A stretch of 64,000 bases of DNA from Natrinema versiforme JCM 10478. Lineage in GTDB: Archaea; Halobacteriota; Halobacteria; Halobacteriales; Natrialbaceae. How positions within the stretch are numbered: the first letter of the stretch is position 1; each line of letters opens with the position of its first letter. Below, one piece after another: positions 10,850 to 19,897 of the stretch. The translations under genes and the position numbers were made by a program. The notes beneath the pieces are model-generated. The model saw nothing but the letters and a program-made list of their open reading frames with translations, did not search any database and had not been told where the DNA came from. The stretch covers positions 16,447-80,446 of the forward strand of contig NZ_AOID01000062.1 of the NCBI RefSeq assembly GCF_000337195.1, read 5' to 3'.

Positions 10850-11878
10850 TTAGGCTGCCGGATCGACACCGACGGTATCCATGCGATCGATGATCGGCTG
10901 GTAGTCCTCGAGCGAGGTGTCTCGCAGCGTGGTAAACGGCAGTTCCTCCTCGTTGTAGTCCTCGGGGTAGTACTGCTTGATCAGGTCCTGATCGGAGTTG
11001 CGCAGTACCTCGCCGATTTCCGCTTTCTTGTCGGAGTCCCAGCTACTGCGTGCATACATCGGCTGTTTCGGAATCGGGAACGACCACCAGATCGGCTCGA
11101 ACTGCGGCGTCTCGGTGCCCATCGTGTCGAGGAAAGAACTGTTTTCGTTGACGCGATCGGGAACCTCGGTTCCCTCGGGTAGGTGCGGGATCCCGTTGCC
11201 GCCCCAAGTGGTCGCGCCGACAGCTTCGCCGTTTGCGAGGCGCTGAAGCGCCTGATCGTGGTCGGTAAACGTCGCGTCGAAGTCGACGGGGTCTTCCTTC
11301 GGCGCGTCGCCGATATCGAGTCCCGCTTCCTGGAGCGTGTACAGCGCGAAGATGGATCCACTGGTCGAGAGCCGATCGGCGAAGGCCCACTCCTTGCCTT
11401 CGATGTCAGTGCGTTCCTGGATATCCGATCCCGGCTGGACCAGCATTAGGGAGAAGTAAAACGCCGAACCCCCCGTCACAGTCGTCCCGTAGACGTCCAT
11501 AATATCGGGCTTAGAGAGGAGCGTGATGTCGTCCATCCCGATCTCGGCCTGCTCGCTTTCGAGGGCGGGTCGGATCGCCGAGTAGTCCGTCGGGACCTGC
11601 ATCTCCACATCGACTCCGTCCACCTCGCCGTTGATGAGGTTCTGGACCGGTTTGTACCGCCGGCGCGCATCGGCCGGCGTGCCCGGTGTCAGTAGCATCG
11701 TAATGGTCTCGGCGCCAGAGTTACTACCGCTGCTGAGACCCAAACATCCCGACAGTCCTGCGGTGGCAGCAAGCGTAGCGCTGCTGGCGATGAATTTCCG
11801 TCGTCCGGTCGATCCCGAATCGGGACCGTTGCTCAGTGCCGATATCTCCGAATCGTCGTTAGCCGAATTCTCGGACAT
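10850..11878 (-). CDS. phnD: Phosphonate-binding lipoprotein PhnD
   Basis: 342 residues from ATG 11878 (another ATG is one codon upstream). The N-terminus has a Tat motif (GRRKFIAS) and a lipobox ending in GLSGC, so it is a membrane-anchored surface protein. The rest is a type 2 periplasmic-binding fold with PhnD features: the LLTPGTPADARRRYKPVQNL start of the first domain, LVQPGSDI, and GATTWGG. It captures phosphonate for PhnE/PhnC and is the first gene of the minus-strand operon. A TATA-like TTATTC lies about 30 bp before the ATG. Confidence 0.92.
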   Translation of the reverse strand: MSENSANDDSEISALSNGPDSGSTGRRKFIASSATLAATAGLSGCLGLSSGSNSGAETITMLLTPGTPADARRRYKPVQNLINGEVDGVDVEMQVPTDYSAIRPALESEQAEIGMDDITLLSKPDIMDVYGTTVTGGSAFYFSLMLVQPGSDIQERTDIEGKEWAFADRLSTSGSIFALYTLQEAGLDIGDAPKEDPVDFDATFTDHDQALQRLANGEAVGATTWGGNGIPHLPEGTEVPDRVNENSSFLDTMGTETPQFEPIWWSFPIPKQPMYARSSWDSDKKAEIGEVLRNSDQDLIKQYYPEDYNEEELPFTTLRDTSLEDYQPIIDRMDTVGVDPAA

Positions 11879-12103
11879 CAACTCATTTCTGGAAGATGGA
11901 CCGAATAACGATTAGCTGTGTAGAGTCCGAATCGTCCGTAGTGACTCCCGCTTTTCCCGGTTCGATACGATACTGCAATCGCTAGTCCGTACTCGTCCGG
12001 ACGTCGTCTCTTGGGGTGGGGAATGAACCCCGAAGGCGAGCGAGCCATAGAGAGTACCGAGCGAATTCTTATGCAGTCGTTTGGACGTGGTTCGACCGAG
12101 TGT
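11879..12103. promoter_or_regulatory. Divergent promoter region of the two phn operons
   Basis: The 225 bp separate phnD (minus) from phnG (plus). A TTATTC box on the minus strand at about 11906-11911 lies near 30 bp from the phnD ATG, and a TTCTTATGC box on the plus strand at about 12067-12075 lies near 30 bp from the phnG ATG. Both fit leaderless transcripts. Any phosphate-response element for both operons should be here. I see no clear dyad that would identify it. Confidence 0.6.
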
Positions 12104-12547
12104 ATGGTTGATCCACACGACAGATCCGATCGGTTCGAGCTGATCGCCGCCTGCGAGGGGGCGACGCTCGCTCAGTTCGCCAACGACGTCCTCGACGGCG
12201 ATCCACCGCTGTCGGTCCGTCAAGAACCGCGGCCACAGTTGTTGATGCAACAGGTGCGCGACCCAGTCGAACGTCGCCCGTTCAACCTCGGCGAGGTTCT
12301 GGTGACACCCGCCGAGGTCGAACTCGAGGGAACACGCGGCTTTGCCATGGTGCCGGGCAAGGGCGAACGGGCCGCGCTCTCGGGCGCGATCGTCGACGCT
12401 GCCGTCGCCGCAGACCACGAGGAAACTCCTGCAATCATCGCCGCCCTCGAAGACGTGGCCGCCCGGCAGCGTGAACAGCGACGCCGGGACTGGTCCCAGA
12501 GCAAACACACTGCCGTCGAGTTCGAGACGATGGAGGGCCAAGAGTGA
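12104..12547 (+). CDS. phnG: C-P lyase subunit PhnG
   Basis: 147 residues from ATG 12104. Upstream ATGs at 12023 and 12071 would add residues with no family match and would place the start on the promoter. The conserved PhnG core is clear: RPQLLMQQVRDPVERRPFNL and GEVLVTPAEVELEG, then RGFAMVPGKGERAALSGAI. PhnG is part of the PhnGHIJ core complex that attaches alkylphosphonate to ribose 1-triphosphate. It is the first gene of a tightly packed operon and overlaps phnH by four bases. Confidence 0.92.
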   Translation: MVDPHDRSDRFELIAACEGATLAQFANDVLDGDPPLSVRQEPRPQLLMQQVRDPVERRPFNLGEVLVTPAEVELEGTRGFAMVPGKGERAALSGAIVDAAVAADHEETPAIIAALEDVAARQREQRRRDWSQSKHTAVEFETMEGQE

Positions 12548-13089
12548 GAGCGCTCGGCCTCGACCCCGTTCACGACACCCGCCGGACGTTCGACGGGCTA
12601 CTAGAGGCGATGAGTCGACCCGGAACCGTCCACGCCGTCCCGGCACCCGCGGACCACGCCGTCGTGGCGACCCTCGTCGATCACGAGGTGACGCTGGCGA
12701 CTGACGACGAGACCCTGCGAGCCGCCCTGAGTGAACAGGGCCGGCTCACACGCGCTCCGTACGGAGAGGCGGACATCGTCCACGCTCGCGAACACACCGA
12801 CTGGGACGTGCGAGACTGTAAGCGCGGCTCGCTGACCGAGCCCAGCGACGGAGCGACCGTCGTCTACCGCGTCGAAACCCTCGACGACGATGCGGACGGT
12901 GGAACCACCTTGGGACTCTCGGGTCCCGGTGTCGATGGGACGACAACGCTGTCGGTGGCCCTGCCCGAGGCGGAACTGTCCGCGCTCGCGGCGACGCACT
13001 CCGACTACCCGCGCGGCGTCGACGCCATCTTCGCCACCGAGGATCGCGTGGCCGCACTCCCGCGGTCGGTACCGATGGAGGTGGTCTGA
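12544..13089 (+). CDS. phnH: C-P lyase subunit PhnH
   Basis: 181 residues, with a GTG start inside the phnG stop (GTGA overlap). PhnH features include FDPVHDTRRTFDGLLEAMSR-like N-terminus (GLDPVHDTRRTFDGLLEAM), a PG turn, FATEDRVAALPRS and a VEV-like end. It is the PLP-transferase-fold scaffold subunit without PLP that dimerises in the C-P lyase core. Length is close to the bacterial enzyme (about 194). Its stop directly abuts the phnI start. Confidence 0.92.
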   Translation: MRALGLDPVHDTRRTFDGLLEAMSRPGTVHAVPAPADHAVVATLVDHEVTLATDDETLRAALSEQGRLTRAPYGEADIVHAREHTDWDVRDCKRGSLTEPSDGATVVYRVETLDDDADGGTTLGLSGPGVDGTTTLSVALPEAELSALAATHSDYPRGVDAIFATEDRVAALPRSVPMEVV

Positions 13090-14223
13090 ATGGGGTACGT
13101 CGCAGTTACTGCTGGGGAGGAACTCATCGAGCGCGCCGAGCAGTTGTTCGAGAAACAGCGCATCGACGACGACGCCGACGATATCGGCGTCGATCAAATC
13201 GAGGGGCAACTCGGCCGCCTCACCGCACAGGCGATGAGTGAGGGAGGACTCTACGCTCCACGACTGGCCGCGCTGGCGGTCAAGCAGGCCCAGGGCGACA
13301 CCGTCGAGGCCGCGTTCCTGTTACGGGCGTATCGCTCGACACTGGAACGATTCGACGAGACGACTACGGTCGACCCGGGCGAGATGATCGCGACCAGGCG
13401 GGTTTCACCGGCGTTCAAGGACATCCCCGGTGGCCAGATCCTCGGCGCGACCAAGGACTACACCCAGCGACTGCTGGATTTCGATCTCGCCGACGGTAGC
13501 CCCGAGGACCCCACCGCCGAGTGGGAGCTCGACGACGAGGGTGATCCCGAACGGCTGACTAATGTCACGGAACTGCTCCGAGAAGAAGGGCTGTTACACG
13601 AACCCGACGAACCGGCGGTCGACGAACCCAACGACACGACACGCGAGTCGATCACACATCCGCCCGAGCGCGACGAGGTTCTCCAAGAACTGGCCCGCGG
13701 CGAGACCGGCGCAGTGACCGCGCTGGGCTACTCCGCGCTGCGGGGGTACGGCCAGGTCCACCCGACGCTGGCGGAGGTCCGGGTCGGACGCCTGCCCGTC
13801 CGGATCGAACATCCGTACACCGGTGCGGAGGTGACTGTCACCCACACTGAGGTCACCGAGTCCGAGGCGGTCGTCCCCGTCTACGAGAAACGCGAAGACC
13901 CGCAGTTCGCGTTCGGGTACGGGCTGACTTTCGGCCGCAACGAACGCAAGGCCATCGGAATGACCATCCTGGACGCCTCGATCCAACTCGACGGCGACGA
14001 CGAACCCGCCGAGAACGCCGAGTTCGTCCTCGACACGGTCGACGGGACGGACTCCTTCGGCTTCATCGAACACCTCAAACTCCCCCACTACGTCACGTTC
14101 CAGTCGATTCTGGACCGTATCCGCGCCATCAGGGAGCGCAAGGGGTTGAGCGAGCAGAGCCGCGTCGAAACCGATGAACGACCTGCCGACTCAGCGGTCG
14201 CGGGAACGAGTGACGATGACTGA
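13090..14223 (+). CDS. phnI: C-P lyase subunit PhnI
   Basis: 377 residues. The family pattern MGYVAVTAGEELIERAE opens the protein, followed by the conserved ASxxL-like helix AAFLLRAYRSTLER, ARRVSPAFKDIPGGQILG and the late block FGRNERKAIGMTILD. PhnI is the nucleosidase-like subunit that, with PhnG, H and L, forms the ribose-phosphonate triphosphate. The start follows the phnH stop without a gap. An acidic, low-complexity tail follows residue 345. Confidence 0.93.
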   Translation: MGYVAVTAGEELIERAEQLFEKQRIDDDADDIGVDQIEGQLGRLTAQAMSEGGLYAPRLAALAVKQAQGDTVEAAFLLRAYRSTLERFDETTTVDPGEMIATRRVSPAFKDIPGGQILGATKDYTQRLLDFDLADGSPEDPTAEWELDDEGDPERLTNVTELLREEGLLHEPDEPAVDEPNDTTRESITHPPERDEVLQELARGETGAVTALGYSALRGYGQVHPTLAEVRVGRLPVRIEHPYTGAEVTVTHTEVTESEAVVPVYEKREDPQFAFGYGLTFGRNERKAIGMTILDASIQLDGDDEPAENAEFVLDTVDGTDSFGFIEHLKLPHYVTFQSILDRIRAIRERKGLSEQSRVETDERPADSAVAGTSDDD

Positions 14224-15280
14224 ACACACCACCACCGACGACGTATTGCCCGACGAGGGCACGCCCGTTGCGACCGACTCCGTCGATGCCGCCCTCGAGT
14301 CCTTGGACAGTGACGGCTTGGAAGGGTACAATTACGCGTACCTCGACGAACACACCAAACGCGAGGTCCGCCGCTCAGTACTGAAAGCCGTCGCCATCCC
14401 CGGCCACCAGGTGCCCTACGCCTCCCGGCCGATGCCGCTGGCCCGCGGCTGGGGCACCGGCGGTATTCAGGCCTCGCTGTCGATCCTCGGGCCCGAGGAC
14501 ACCTTCAAGGTGATCGATCAGGGCGCGGACGAGAGCATCAACGCCGCCAATATCCGGCGACTGGCGGAGAACACCGCCGACGTACCGACGACGACCGACA
14601 CCACTGAGGCGGACCTGATCCAGAGTCGCCACCGCATCCCCGAGGAGGTGCTGACCGACGAGCAGCGCCTGGTGTTGCAGGTGCCGATCACCGACGCGCT
14701 GCGGACGGTCGACCCATCGGACGCGGCCAACCGTCGGCGACACGCTCACAAGAACTACGGGAAAATGTGGGTCCACCTCTACGAGAACGTCGTCGAGTAC
14801 GGCGAGATCAAGATCTCCTCTCGGTATCCGACGATGGTCGCCGGGCGCTACCTGATGGACCCCTCGCCGATCCCGCGATGGGACGTGCCGAAACTCGATC
14901 ACGCGGACCATCTCACGGTGCTGGCTGCGGGCCGGGAGGCGCGTCTCTACGCCGTCCCGCCACACACCGAGGTCGAACCACTGGCCTTTGACGACCGGCA
15001 GTTCACCGTCGAACGCTTTCCCGAGCAGGCCTGCCACGCCTGCGGATCGACCGACACCTACCTCGTCGAGGTCTCGGAAGAGGCCACCGAGGACGGCGAC
15101 AACGCCTTCGAGACCCGCTACGCCTGCAACGACGCGAGTTTCTGTGCGAAGCGCCGCAAGAACCCCGACCTCCCGAAGGATCATCACCTCGAGGAGGCGG
15201 TCGATTGGGGGCCGGGGACGCCCGACGCGCCGACGGATGACGCCGGAACTCCGGTCGAACAGGGAGGTGCCGGGGAATGA
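14216..15280 (+). CDS. phnJ: C-P lyase radical SAM subunit PhnJ
   Basis: 354 residues from ATG 14216, chosen because it overlaps the phnI stop; an earlier ATG at 14174 lies well inside phnI. PhnJ cleaves the carbon-phosphorus bond using a 4Fe-4S cluster and a thiyl radical. The four conserved cysteines are present: Cys273, Cys276, Cys304 and Cys310 in ACHAC and RYACNDASFC, with the same CX2C and CX5C spacing as the E. coli enzyme. The C-terminal tail is rich in acidic residues and proline. All core catalytic residues seen argue for an active enzyme. Confidence 0.95.
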   Translation: MTEHTTTDDVLPDEGTPVATDSVDAALESLDSDGLEGYNYAYLDEHTKREVRRSVLKAVAIPGHQVPYASRPMPLARGWGTGGIQASLSILGPEDTFKVIDQGADESINAANIRRLAENTADVPTTTDTTEADLIQSRHRIPEEVLTDEQRLVLQVPITDALRTVDPSDAANRRRHAHKNYGKMWVHLYENVVEYGEIKISSRYPTMVAGRYLMDPSPIPRWDVPKLDHADHLTVLAAGREARLYAVPPHTEVEPLAFDDRQFTVERFPEQACHACGSTDTYLVEVSEEATEDGDNAFETRYACNDASFCAKRRKNPDLPKDHHLEEAVDWGPGTPDAPTDDAGTPVEQGGAGE

Positions 15281-16107
15281 CGCTACTGGAAGCCCGCGAC
15301 TTGCAGACGCGCTACGGACCCGGCTGTCCCCGCTGTGTCGAGTCGACCGGCGATCGCGCGGGGACGAACCAGTGTCCCCACTGCGGAAGTGTCGTCGCCT
15401 GTGCCGACGCCGATCTCAGCGTCGAGGCCGGGGAGGTGGTGGGCATCGTCGGCGAGTCCGGATCCGGCAAATCCAGCCTCGCAGAACTGCTTGCACTCGA
15501 GCGCGATGACGACGCCACGACTGCCGGCGAGGTTCACTACGCGGGCCACGACGGCAATCTGCTGGAGGTGGACTACGAAACGCGCCACGACCTCCGTACG
15601 GGCGAGATCGCACTCGTCCACCAGCACATCCGCGACGGCCTGAACCTCGAGTTCACCGGCGGCGGCAACGTCGCGGAGAAACTGCTCTCGGCCGGCCAGC
15701 GTTCCTACGAGGATGTCCGTGCTCGCATTCGGGAACTCTTCGATGAGACGGAGATCCCGGTTGCTCGGATGGACGATCCCACCAGCACGTACTCCGGGGG
15801 GATGCAGCGGCGCGTCCAGATCGCCCGCGCACTGGCGACCGATCCGGATCTGGTCGTGCTGGACGAACCGACCACGGGGCTCGACGTGAGCGTCCAGGCC
15901 CGCGTCCTGGACATGTTCCGACGCGTCCAGCGCGAGGAGGGCGTCGCCGCCATCGTGGTCTCACACGACCTGAGCGTCGTCCGCCTGCTCGCCGATCGGA
16001 CCCTGGTAATGCGCCACGGCCGCATCGTCGAGTCCGGTCTCACCGATCGCATCATGGAAGACCCGCACCACGAGTACACCCAGACTCTAATCAATTCAGT
16101 CATATGA
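15277..16107 (+). CDS. phnK: C-P lyase ATPase PhnK, with four-cysteine insertion
   Basis: 276 residues. An ABC ATPase with Walker A GESGSGKSS, signature YSGGMQRRVQIA and Walker B LVVLDEPTTGLDVS. PhnK docks on the PhnGHIJ core. Residues 17-36 hold two CXXC pairs (GCPRC and QCPHCG) before the ATP site, a zinc-ribbon-like insertion not found in E. coli PhnK but known in some other lineages. It overlaps phnJ and phnL by four bases at each end. The VESGLTDRIMEDPHHEYTQ tail is typical of PhnK. Confidence 0.93.
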   Translation: MTLLEARDLQTRYGPGCPRCVESTGDRAGTNQCPHCGSVVACADADLSVEAGEVVGIVGESGSGKSSLAELLALERDDDATTAGEVHYAGHDGNLLEVDYETRHDLRTGEIALVHQHIRDGLNLEFTGGGNVAEKLLSAGQRSYEDVRARIRELFDETEIPVARMDDPTSTYSGGMQRRVQIARALATDPDLVVLDEPTTGLDVSVQARVLDMFRRVQREEGVAAIVVSHDLSVVRLLADRTLVMRHGRIVESGLTDRIMEDPHHEYTQTLINSVI

Positions 16108-16841
16108 CAGTCCTGTCCGTCGACGGTCTCTCCAAAACCTTCGACATGCACGTGCTCGGCGACACGCAGGTCGTCGGCCTCGACGACGTATCGTTCGACG
16201 TCCGCGAGGGCGAGTTCCTCGCCGTCGTCGGAGAATCCGGCAGCGGCAAGTCCTCGCTGCTGAAGTGTCTGTACCGCACGTACGATCCCAGCTCGGGCGA
16301 GGTCGTCTACCACAGCCCTGACGGCGACATCGATCTGGCCTCGTGTCCCGACCGAACGGTAATCGACCTCCGGGGGGACAGCATCGGCTACACCTCACAG
16401 TTCCTCGACGAGATTCCCCGGGTCCCCGCGGTCGACGTGGTCGCTCGGCCGCTGATCGAACAGGGAGTCGATCGGGAGGACGCACGGTCGGTCGCTCGTG
16501 ACCTACTGTCGGCGCTCTCGGTACCCGAGTCGCTGTGGCAGGCGTACCCGGCGACGTTCTCCGGCGGCGAGCGCCAGCGAGTGAACCTCGCGCAGGCGCT
16601 CGCGCCGAAACCGGATTTGCTCCTCCTGGACGAACCGACCAGCGCGCTCGACCCGGACACCCGCCGAGCCGCGATCGATCTCCTTTCGACGTATCTCGGG
16701 TCAGAAACGACGGTCGTCGGCGTCTTCCACAACACGGACGTAGTCGACGCCGTTGCGGACCGCGTGGTTGTCCTGGACGACGGTCGCCTCCAGCGCGTCG
16801 TCCCCACCGAGGCGTACGACGAGGAGGTGGTGCTCGGATGA
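16104..16841 (+). CDS. phnL: C-P lyase ATPase PhnL
   Basis: 245 residues. An ABC ATPase with Walker A GESGSGKSS, signature FSGGERQRVNLAQAL and Walker B LLLLDEPTSALDP. The LHVLGD-like N-terminal strand (MHVLGDTQVVGLDDVSF) and FLDEIPRVPAVDVVA identify it as PhnL rather than PhnK. It takes part in the triphosphate transfer step and docks on PhnK. The start overlaps the phnK stop and the end overlaps the phnM start. Confidence 0.93.
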   Translation: MTVLSVDGLSKTFDMHVLGDTQVVGLDDVSFDVREGEFLAVVGESGSGKSSLLKCLYRTYDPSSGEVVYHSPDGDIDLASCPDRTVIDLRGDSIGYTSQFLDEIPRVPAVDVVARPLIEQGVDREDARSVARDLLSALSVPESLWQAYPATFSGGERQRVNLAQALAPKPDLLLLDEPTSALDPDTRRAAIDLLSTYLGSETTVVGVFHNTDVVDAVADRVVVLDDGRLQRVVPTEAYDEEVVLG

Positions 16842-18001
16842 GCTCGACGGTCCAGACGACCGAAGAGAGCGTCGCGGTCGTTGGCGGACGCGTCGTCACG
16901 CCCGAGGCCGTCCTCGAGGGCGGCGTTCGTATCGAGGGCGATCGTATCGTCGAAGTAGGGGATGTCGATGGTGACGCCGATACCGTAATCGACGCCGACG
17001 GGCGGCTCGTCCTGCCCGGTCTGGTCGATCTCCACGGCGACGACATCGAGAATCATCTCCATCCGCGCTCGGGAGCGCGAATGGCGCTTCCGATGGCGCT
17101 GGCCTCGGCTGACCGCGCGAACGTTGCGGCAGGAATCACGACGAAGTTTCACGCCATCTCCTTCGAACTCGACGAGGAGGCCGATCGGTCGCCCGAACTC
17201 GCGGCGACGTTGACAGCAGCTATCACCGCTGCTGACGACCTGCTCGTAGACCATCGTCTGCACGCCCGCTGTGAAGTCACCCAGAAACGCTGTGTCGACG
17301 CGGTTCTCGAAGTCGTCGAGAACGGCGACGCCGACCTCGTTTCGGTGATGAGCCACATCCCCGGTAAGGGCCAGTTCCGCAATATCGAGGCGTTCAAACG
17401 GTACTACGAGAACGCCAACGAGCACACGGCCGAGGAGGCCGAGGAGATGATCGAGGAGCGGACTGACATCGCGATGACGACGCTGCGCGAGCGCGTCGAC
17501 GAGATCGTTGCGGGTGCCCACGACGCCGGTGCGGTAACCGCCTCTCACGACGACGAGAATCCCGCGGAAGTCGAGCGATTGGCCGATGCCGGCGTGGACA
17601 TCACGGAGTACCCAATCACATTAGAGACGGCCGAGCGCGCTGCGGAACTCGGTATGACGACCGCGATGGGCGCGCCAAATCTCGTCCGCGGAGAGAGCCA
17701 GTGGGGCAACCTCTCGACGGCCGACGCCATCGAGGCCGGCGTCGTCGACACCCTCGTGGCCGACTACCATCCGCCGTCGCTGCTCGCGGCCGCGTTCGTC
17801 GACACTGGTGAGTCCCTTCCCGAGCGAGTCAACCGCGTCAGCGCCAATCCAGCAGACGCGGTCGGTTTCGACGATCGCGGTCGGATCGAAGTCGAGGCGC
17901 GTGCTGACCTGCTCGTCGTCGACCGCGATCCGACGCCGACGGTCGCCCGCGCACTCGTCGCTGGCCAGCCAGTGTACCGAGCCGATCAGGGGGTTCGATG
18001 A
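16838..18001 (+). CDS. phnM: Alkylphosphonate triphosphate pyrophosphohydrolase PhnM
   Basis: 387 residues from ATG 16838, overlapping the phnL stop; the frame is open much further upstream but only as a shadow of phnL. An amidohydrolase-fold enzyme that removes pyrophosphate from ribose-phosphonate triphosphate. Metal-binding motifs are visible: LHGDDIENHLHPR near residue 60, VMSHIPGKGQF, TASHDDE and GAPN. Together with PhnG-L it gives a complete C-P lyase pathway as far as C-P bond cleavage. The usual partners phnN and phnP do not follow. Confidence 0.93.
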   Translation: MSSTVQTTEESVAVVGGRVVTPEAVLEGGVRIEGDRIVEVGDVDGDADTVIDADGRLVLPGLVDLHGDDIENHLHPRSGARMALPMALASADRANVAAGITTKFHAISFELDEEADRSPELAATLTAAITAADDLLVDHRLHARCEVTQKRCVDAVLEVVENGDADLVSVMSHIPGKGQFRNIEAFKRYYENANEHTAEEAEEMIEERTDIAMTTLRERVDEIVAGAHDAGAVTASHDDENPAEVERLADAGVDITEYPITLETAERAAELGMTTAMGAPNLVRGESQWGNLSTADAIEAGVVDTLVADYHPPSLLAAAFVDTGESLPERVNRVSANPADAVGFDDRGRIEVEARADLLVVDRDPTPTVARALVAGQPVYRADQGVR

Positions 18002-18804
18002 CCGCGAGCGTCGGCGCAGCGATGGATATCCGCTTCGGACAGACCGTCGACGCGTTCATGCGCTACGTCACCGACCTCGGCTTCGACCACGTGGAGTTCA
18101 AACGCGAGTACCTCGCGGGCCATCCCGACACGCCCGGTCCAGGGCGGATTCGGGAACTGTCCGACCGCTACGGTGTCAGCGTCACCTATCACGCCCCCTT
18201 CCGAGACTGGAACATCGGTAGTTACGACGAGGTGGTCCGGCAGGACTCCGTCGAACGAGTCAAGCGGACGCTCGACGACGCTGCCGAGGCCGGGGCTGGG
18301 GCCGTCGTCGTCCACGGCGGCTCGGTCCCGAAGCGCTACCCCGAGTGGGTCCGCGACCGCGCGAAACAGAACGCGCTGCGCTCGCTGGCGGAGTGTGCCG
18401 AGTACGCGCAACTGGTCGGCGTCCCGCTGTGTCTGGAGAACCAACCCATCAACGAGCAGAAGCGGCGCTACACGACGACGCCAGCGGATCTCGCGTCGAT
18501 GCGGCGTCCCATCGACGTGCCACCACAGTACCTCGGCGTCACGCTCGACGTGGGCCATGCGAAGGTCAACGGCTACGATTGGCGCGCATTCGTCGAGGAG
18601 TTCGGCCACCGGATCCAGATCTGTCACCTTCACGATAACGACGGCACCGCCGACCGGCACGAGCCGTTTCCCGACTACGAGTCCGTCGTCGAGGCGGTTC
18701 CGGCGGACTACTTTGTCTTCGAAATGAAGTCCGTCAGCGACCTGGCGACAAGCGTCGGCACCGACATAACGCCCCCAGAAACGGAGCTGACGGCCCACGA
18801 ATGA
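17998..18804 (+). CDS. TIM-barrel isomerase/endonuclease-IV-like protein at end of phn operon
   Basis: 268 residues, starting in the phnM stop codon (ATGA), so it is translated with the C-P lyase genes. It has the AP-endonuclease-2/xylose-isomerase-like TIM barrel: VTYHAPF, VVVHGGS, LCLENQP, LGVTLDVGHAKV and IQICHLHDND. His, Glu and Asp at these strand ends are the usual divalent-metal ligands. It sits where phnN or phnP would be expected. It may process the ribosyl product of PhnJ (5-phosphoribosyl 1,2-cyclic phosphate), but this is inference only. Confidence 0.8.
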   Translation: MTASVGAAMDIRFGQTVDAFMRYVTDLGFDHVEFKREYLAGHPDTPGPGRIRELSDRYGVSVTYHAPFRDWNIGSYDEVVRQDSVERVKRTLDDAAEAGAGAVVVHGGSVPKRYPEWVRDRAKQNALRSLAECAEYAQLVGVPLCLENQPINEQKRRYTTTPADLASMRRPIDVPPQYLGVTLDVGHAKVNGYDWRAFVEEFGHRIQICHLHDNDGTADRHEPFPDYESVVEAVPADYFVFEMKSVSDLATSVGTDITPPETELTAHE

Positions 18805-18879
18805 CGGATGAGCGGGCGACTACGTCGCCGACGTGACCCTCTCGGTCGGGCGACCGCAGCGGAACCAGCCCACCGGACG

Positions 18880-18965
18880 CTATAGTAGCCCTTGAAAGTC
18901 AATGCACACCCGATCGCTGGACAGCGTTGCGATCGGTGTGTAAATCGTTTCAAGAGCTACTATAG
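18880..18965. repeat. 86-bp palindromic repeat, copy 1
   Basis: The left arm starts CTATAGTAGC and reaches GATCGC; after an 11-nt loop the right arm returns GCGATC to GCTACTATAG. The arms of about 37 nt pair almost throughout. A sequence with the same layout, loop length and blocks (GTAGC, TGAAA, GTGTG and GATCGC) lies at 56455-56536. It has no gene and no target-site duplication that I can see. It may be a MITE or a REP-like transcribed hairpin. Confidence 0.8.
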
Positions 18966-19085
18966 TCGCAGCGTTGACCGACCAGCACTGATCGCGACGG
19001 TTCTCTTCCTTCTCGGCTCCGGAACCGATCGAAGTACGGACTCTACGGACGATAGGTTCACGGTGAGACTGTCCGGGGTTGGAGT

Positions 19086-19481
19086 ATGCACCGACGAGCC
19101 GTTCTCGGGACGCTCGCCGCGGGTTGCGGGACACTGTTTGCGGGCTGTTCCGGATCGAGGGTCGACGGGGAAGTGGTTGCGAACGAAACGCCGCTCGTCT
19201 TCTCCCACGAGTACGCGACGCAGGCGACGTACTCCGGGACCCGGATCGTCGTCGACGTGACAGCCGAAAACGACGGTCTCGAGTCGATCACGCCGGAGGT
19301 ACCGGTCCCGCAAGTCGTCTGTACGTTCTTGGACAAGGACGGCGAAACGCTCCACCAGTCGGGGCTCAAATTGAAGAAATCCATCGCCGCTGGAGAGACG
19401 ATCACGCTCGAGTTCACACTAGCGGTCGATGTCGATGACGTGACTCGCTACGAACTCCGGAGCGAGTGGGTCGAAGAGTGA
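19086..19481 (+). CDS. Small Tat lipoprotein, unknown function
   Basis: 131 residues. A short twin-arginine signal (MHRRAVLGTLAAG) leads to a lipobox LFAGC with Cys21, so the mature protein is a lipid-anchored surface protein. The rest is beta-rich (VFSHEYATQATYSGTRIVVD, then a final ITLEFTLAVDVDDVTRYEL) and resembles FxLYD-type or Ig-like extracellular modules of haloarchaea. No catalytic residues are evident. It stands alone between the palindromic repeat and the Fic gene. Confidence 0.65.
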   Translation: MHRRAVLGTLAAGCGTLFAGCSGSRVDGEVVANETPLVFSHEYATQATYSGTRIVVDVTAENDGLESITPEVPVPQVVCTFLDKDGETLHQSGLKLKKSIAAGETITLEFTLAVDVDDVTRYELRSEWVEE

Positions 19482-19551
19482 CAATACGATGCCTCGAAGA
19501 CGGTGACGATAGTGAATGGGGTGATCGGGAAACTATGGATAATACTGGGTG

Positions 19552-19668
19552 GTGCCACGCAGACAGGGTGATCGTAGCCACGGACGGCGTCGGGCTTCGC
19601 AGTTCGTATGCAAGGAGTGTGGGGACGCCTACGTCGTCGACATCTCCTGTCCCGACTGTGACGCATAG
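19552..19668 (+). CDS. 38-residue zinc-finger ORF
   Basis: A short GTG-started frame with a basic N-terminus (Arg-rich) and two CXXC knuckles, FVCKECGDAYVV and ISCPDCDA, at the end. This is the layout of haloarchaeal micro zinc-finger proteins, which are often missed by gene finders. An in-frame TAA lies just before the start, so it cannot be longer at the N-terminus. It could also be the remnant of a larger zinc-ribbon gene. Confidence 0.4.
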   Translation: MPRRQGDRSHGRRRASQFVCKECGDAYVVDISCPDCDA

Positions 19669-19897
19669 ACGCTGTATTATCGCTGTCCTCGAGGAGCGAG
19701 TTCCCGAACACGGCATACTGCAGAGTCACACTAGAACGCGACTGCAGACAGTCTACTGAGACATAACACGGCCCTCCGCTAAGACCATTGTATGCATATA
19801 GAAGTTCTATATACAACTATGGTGGAGCGATAGCGATGTTGTTCGCATTTAGCATCAGTAGATTCAACTATATCGGATCAATAGAGCAGTCACGTGC

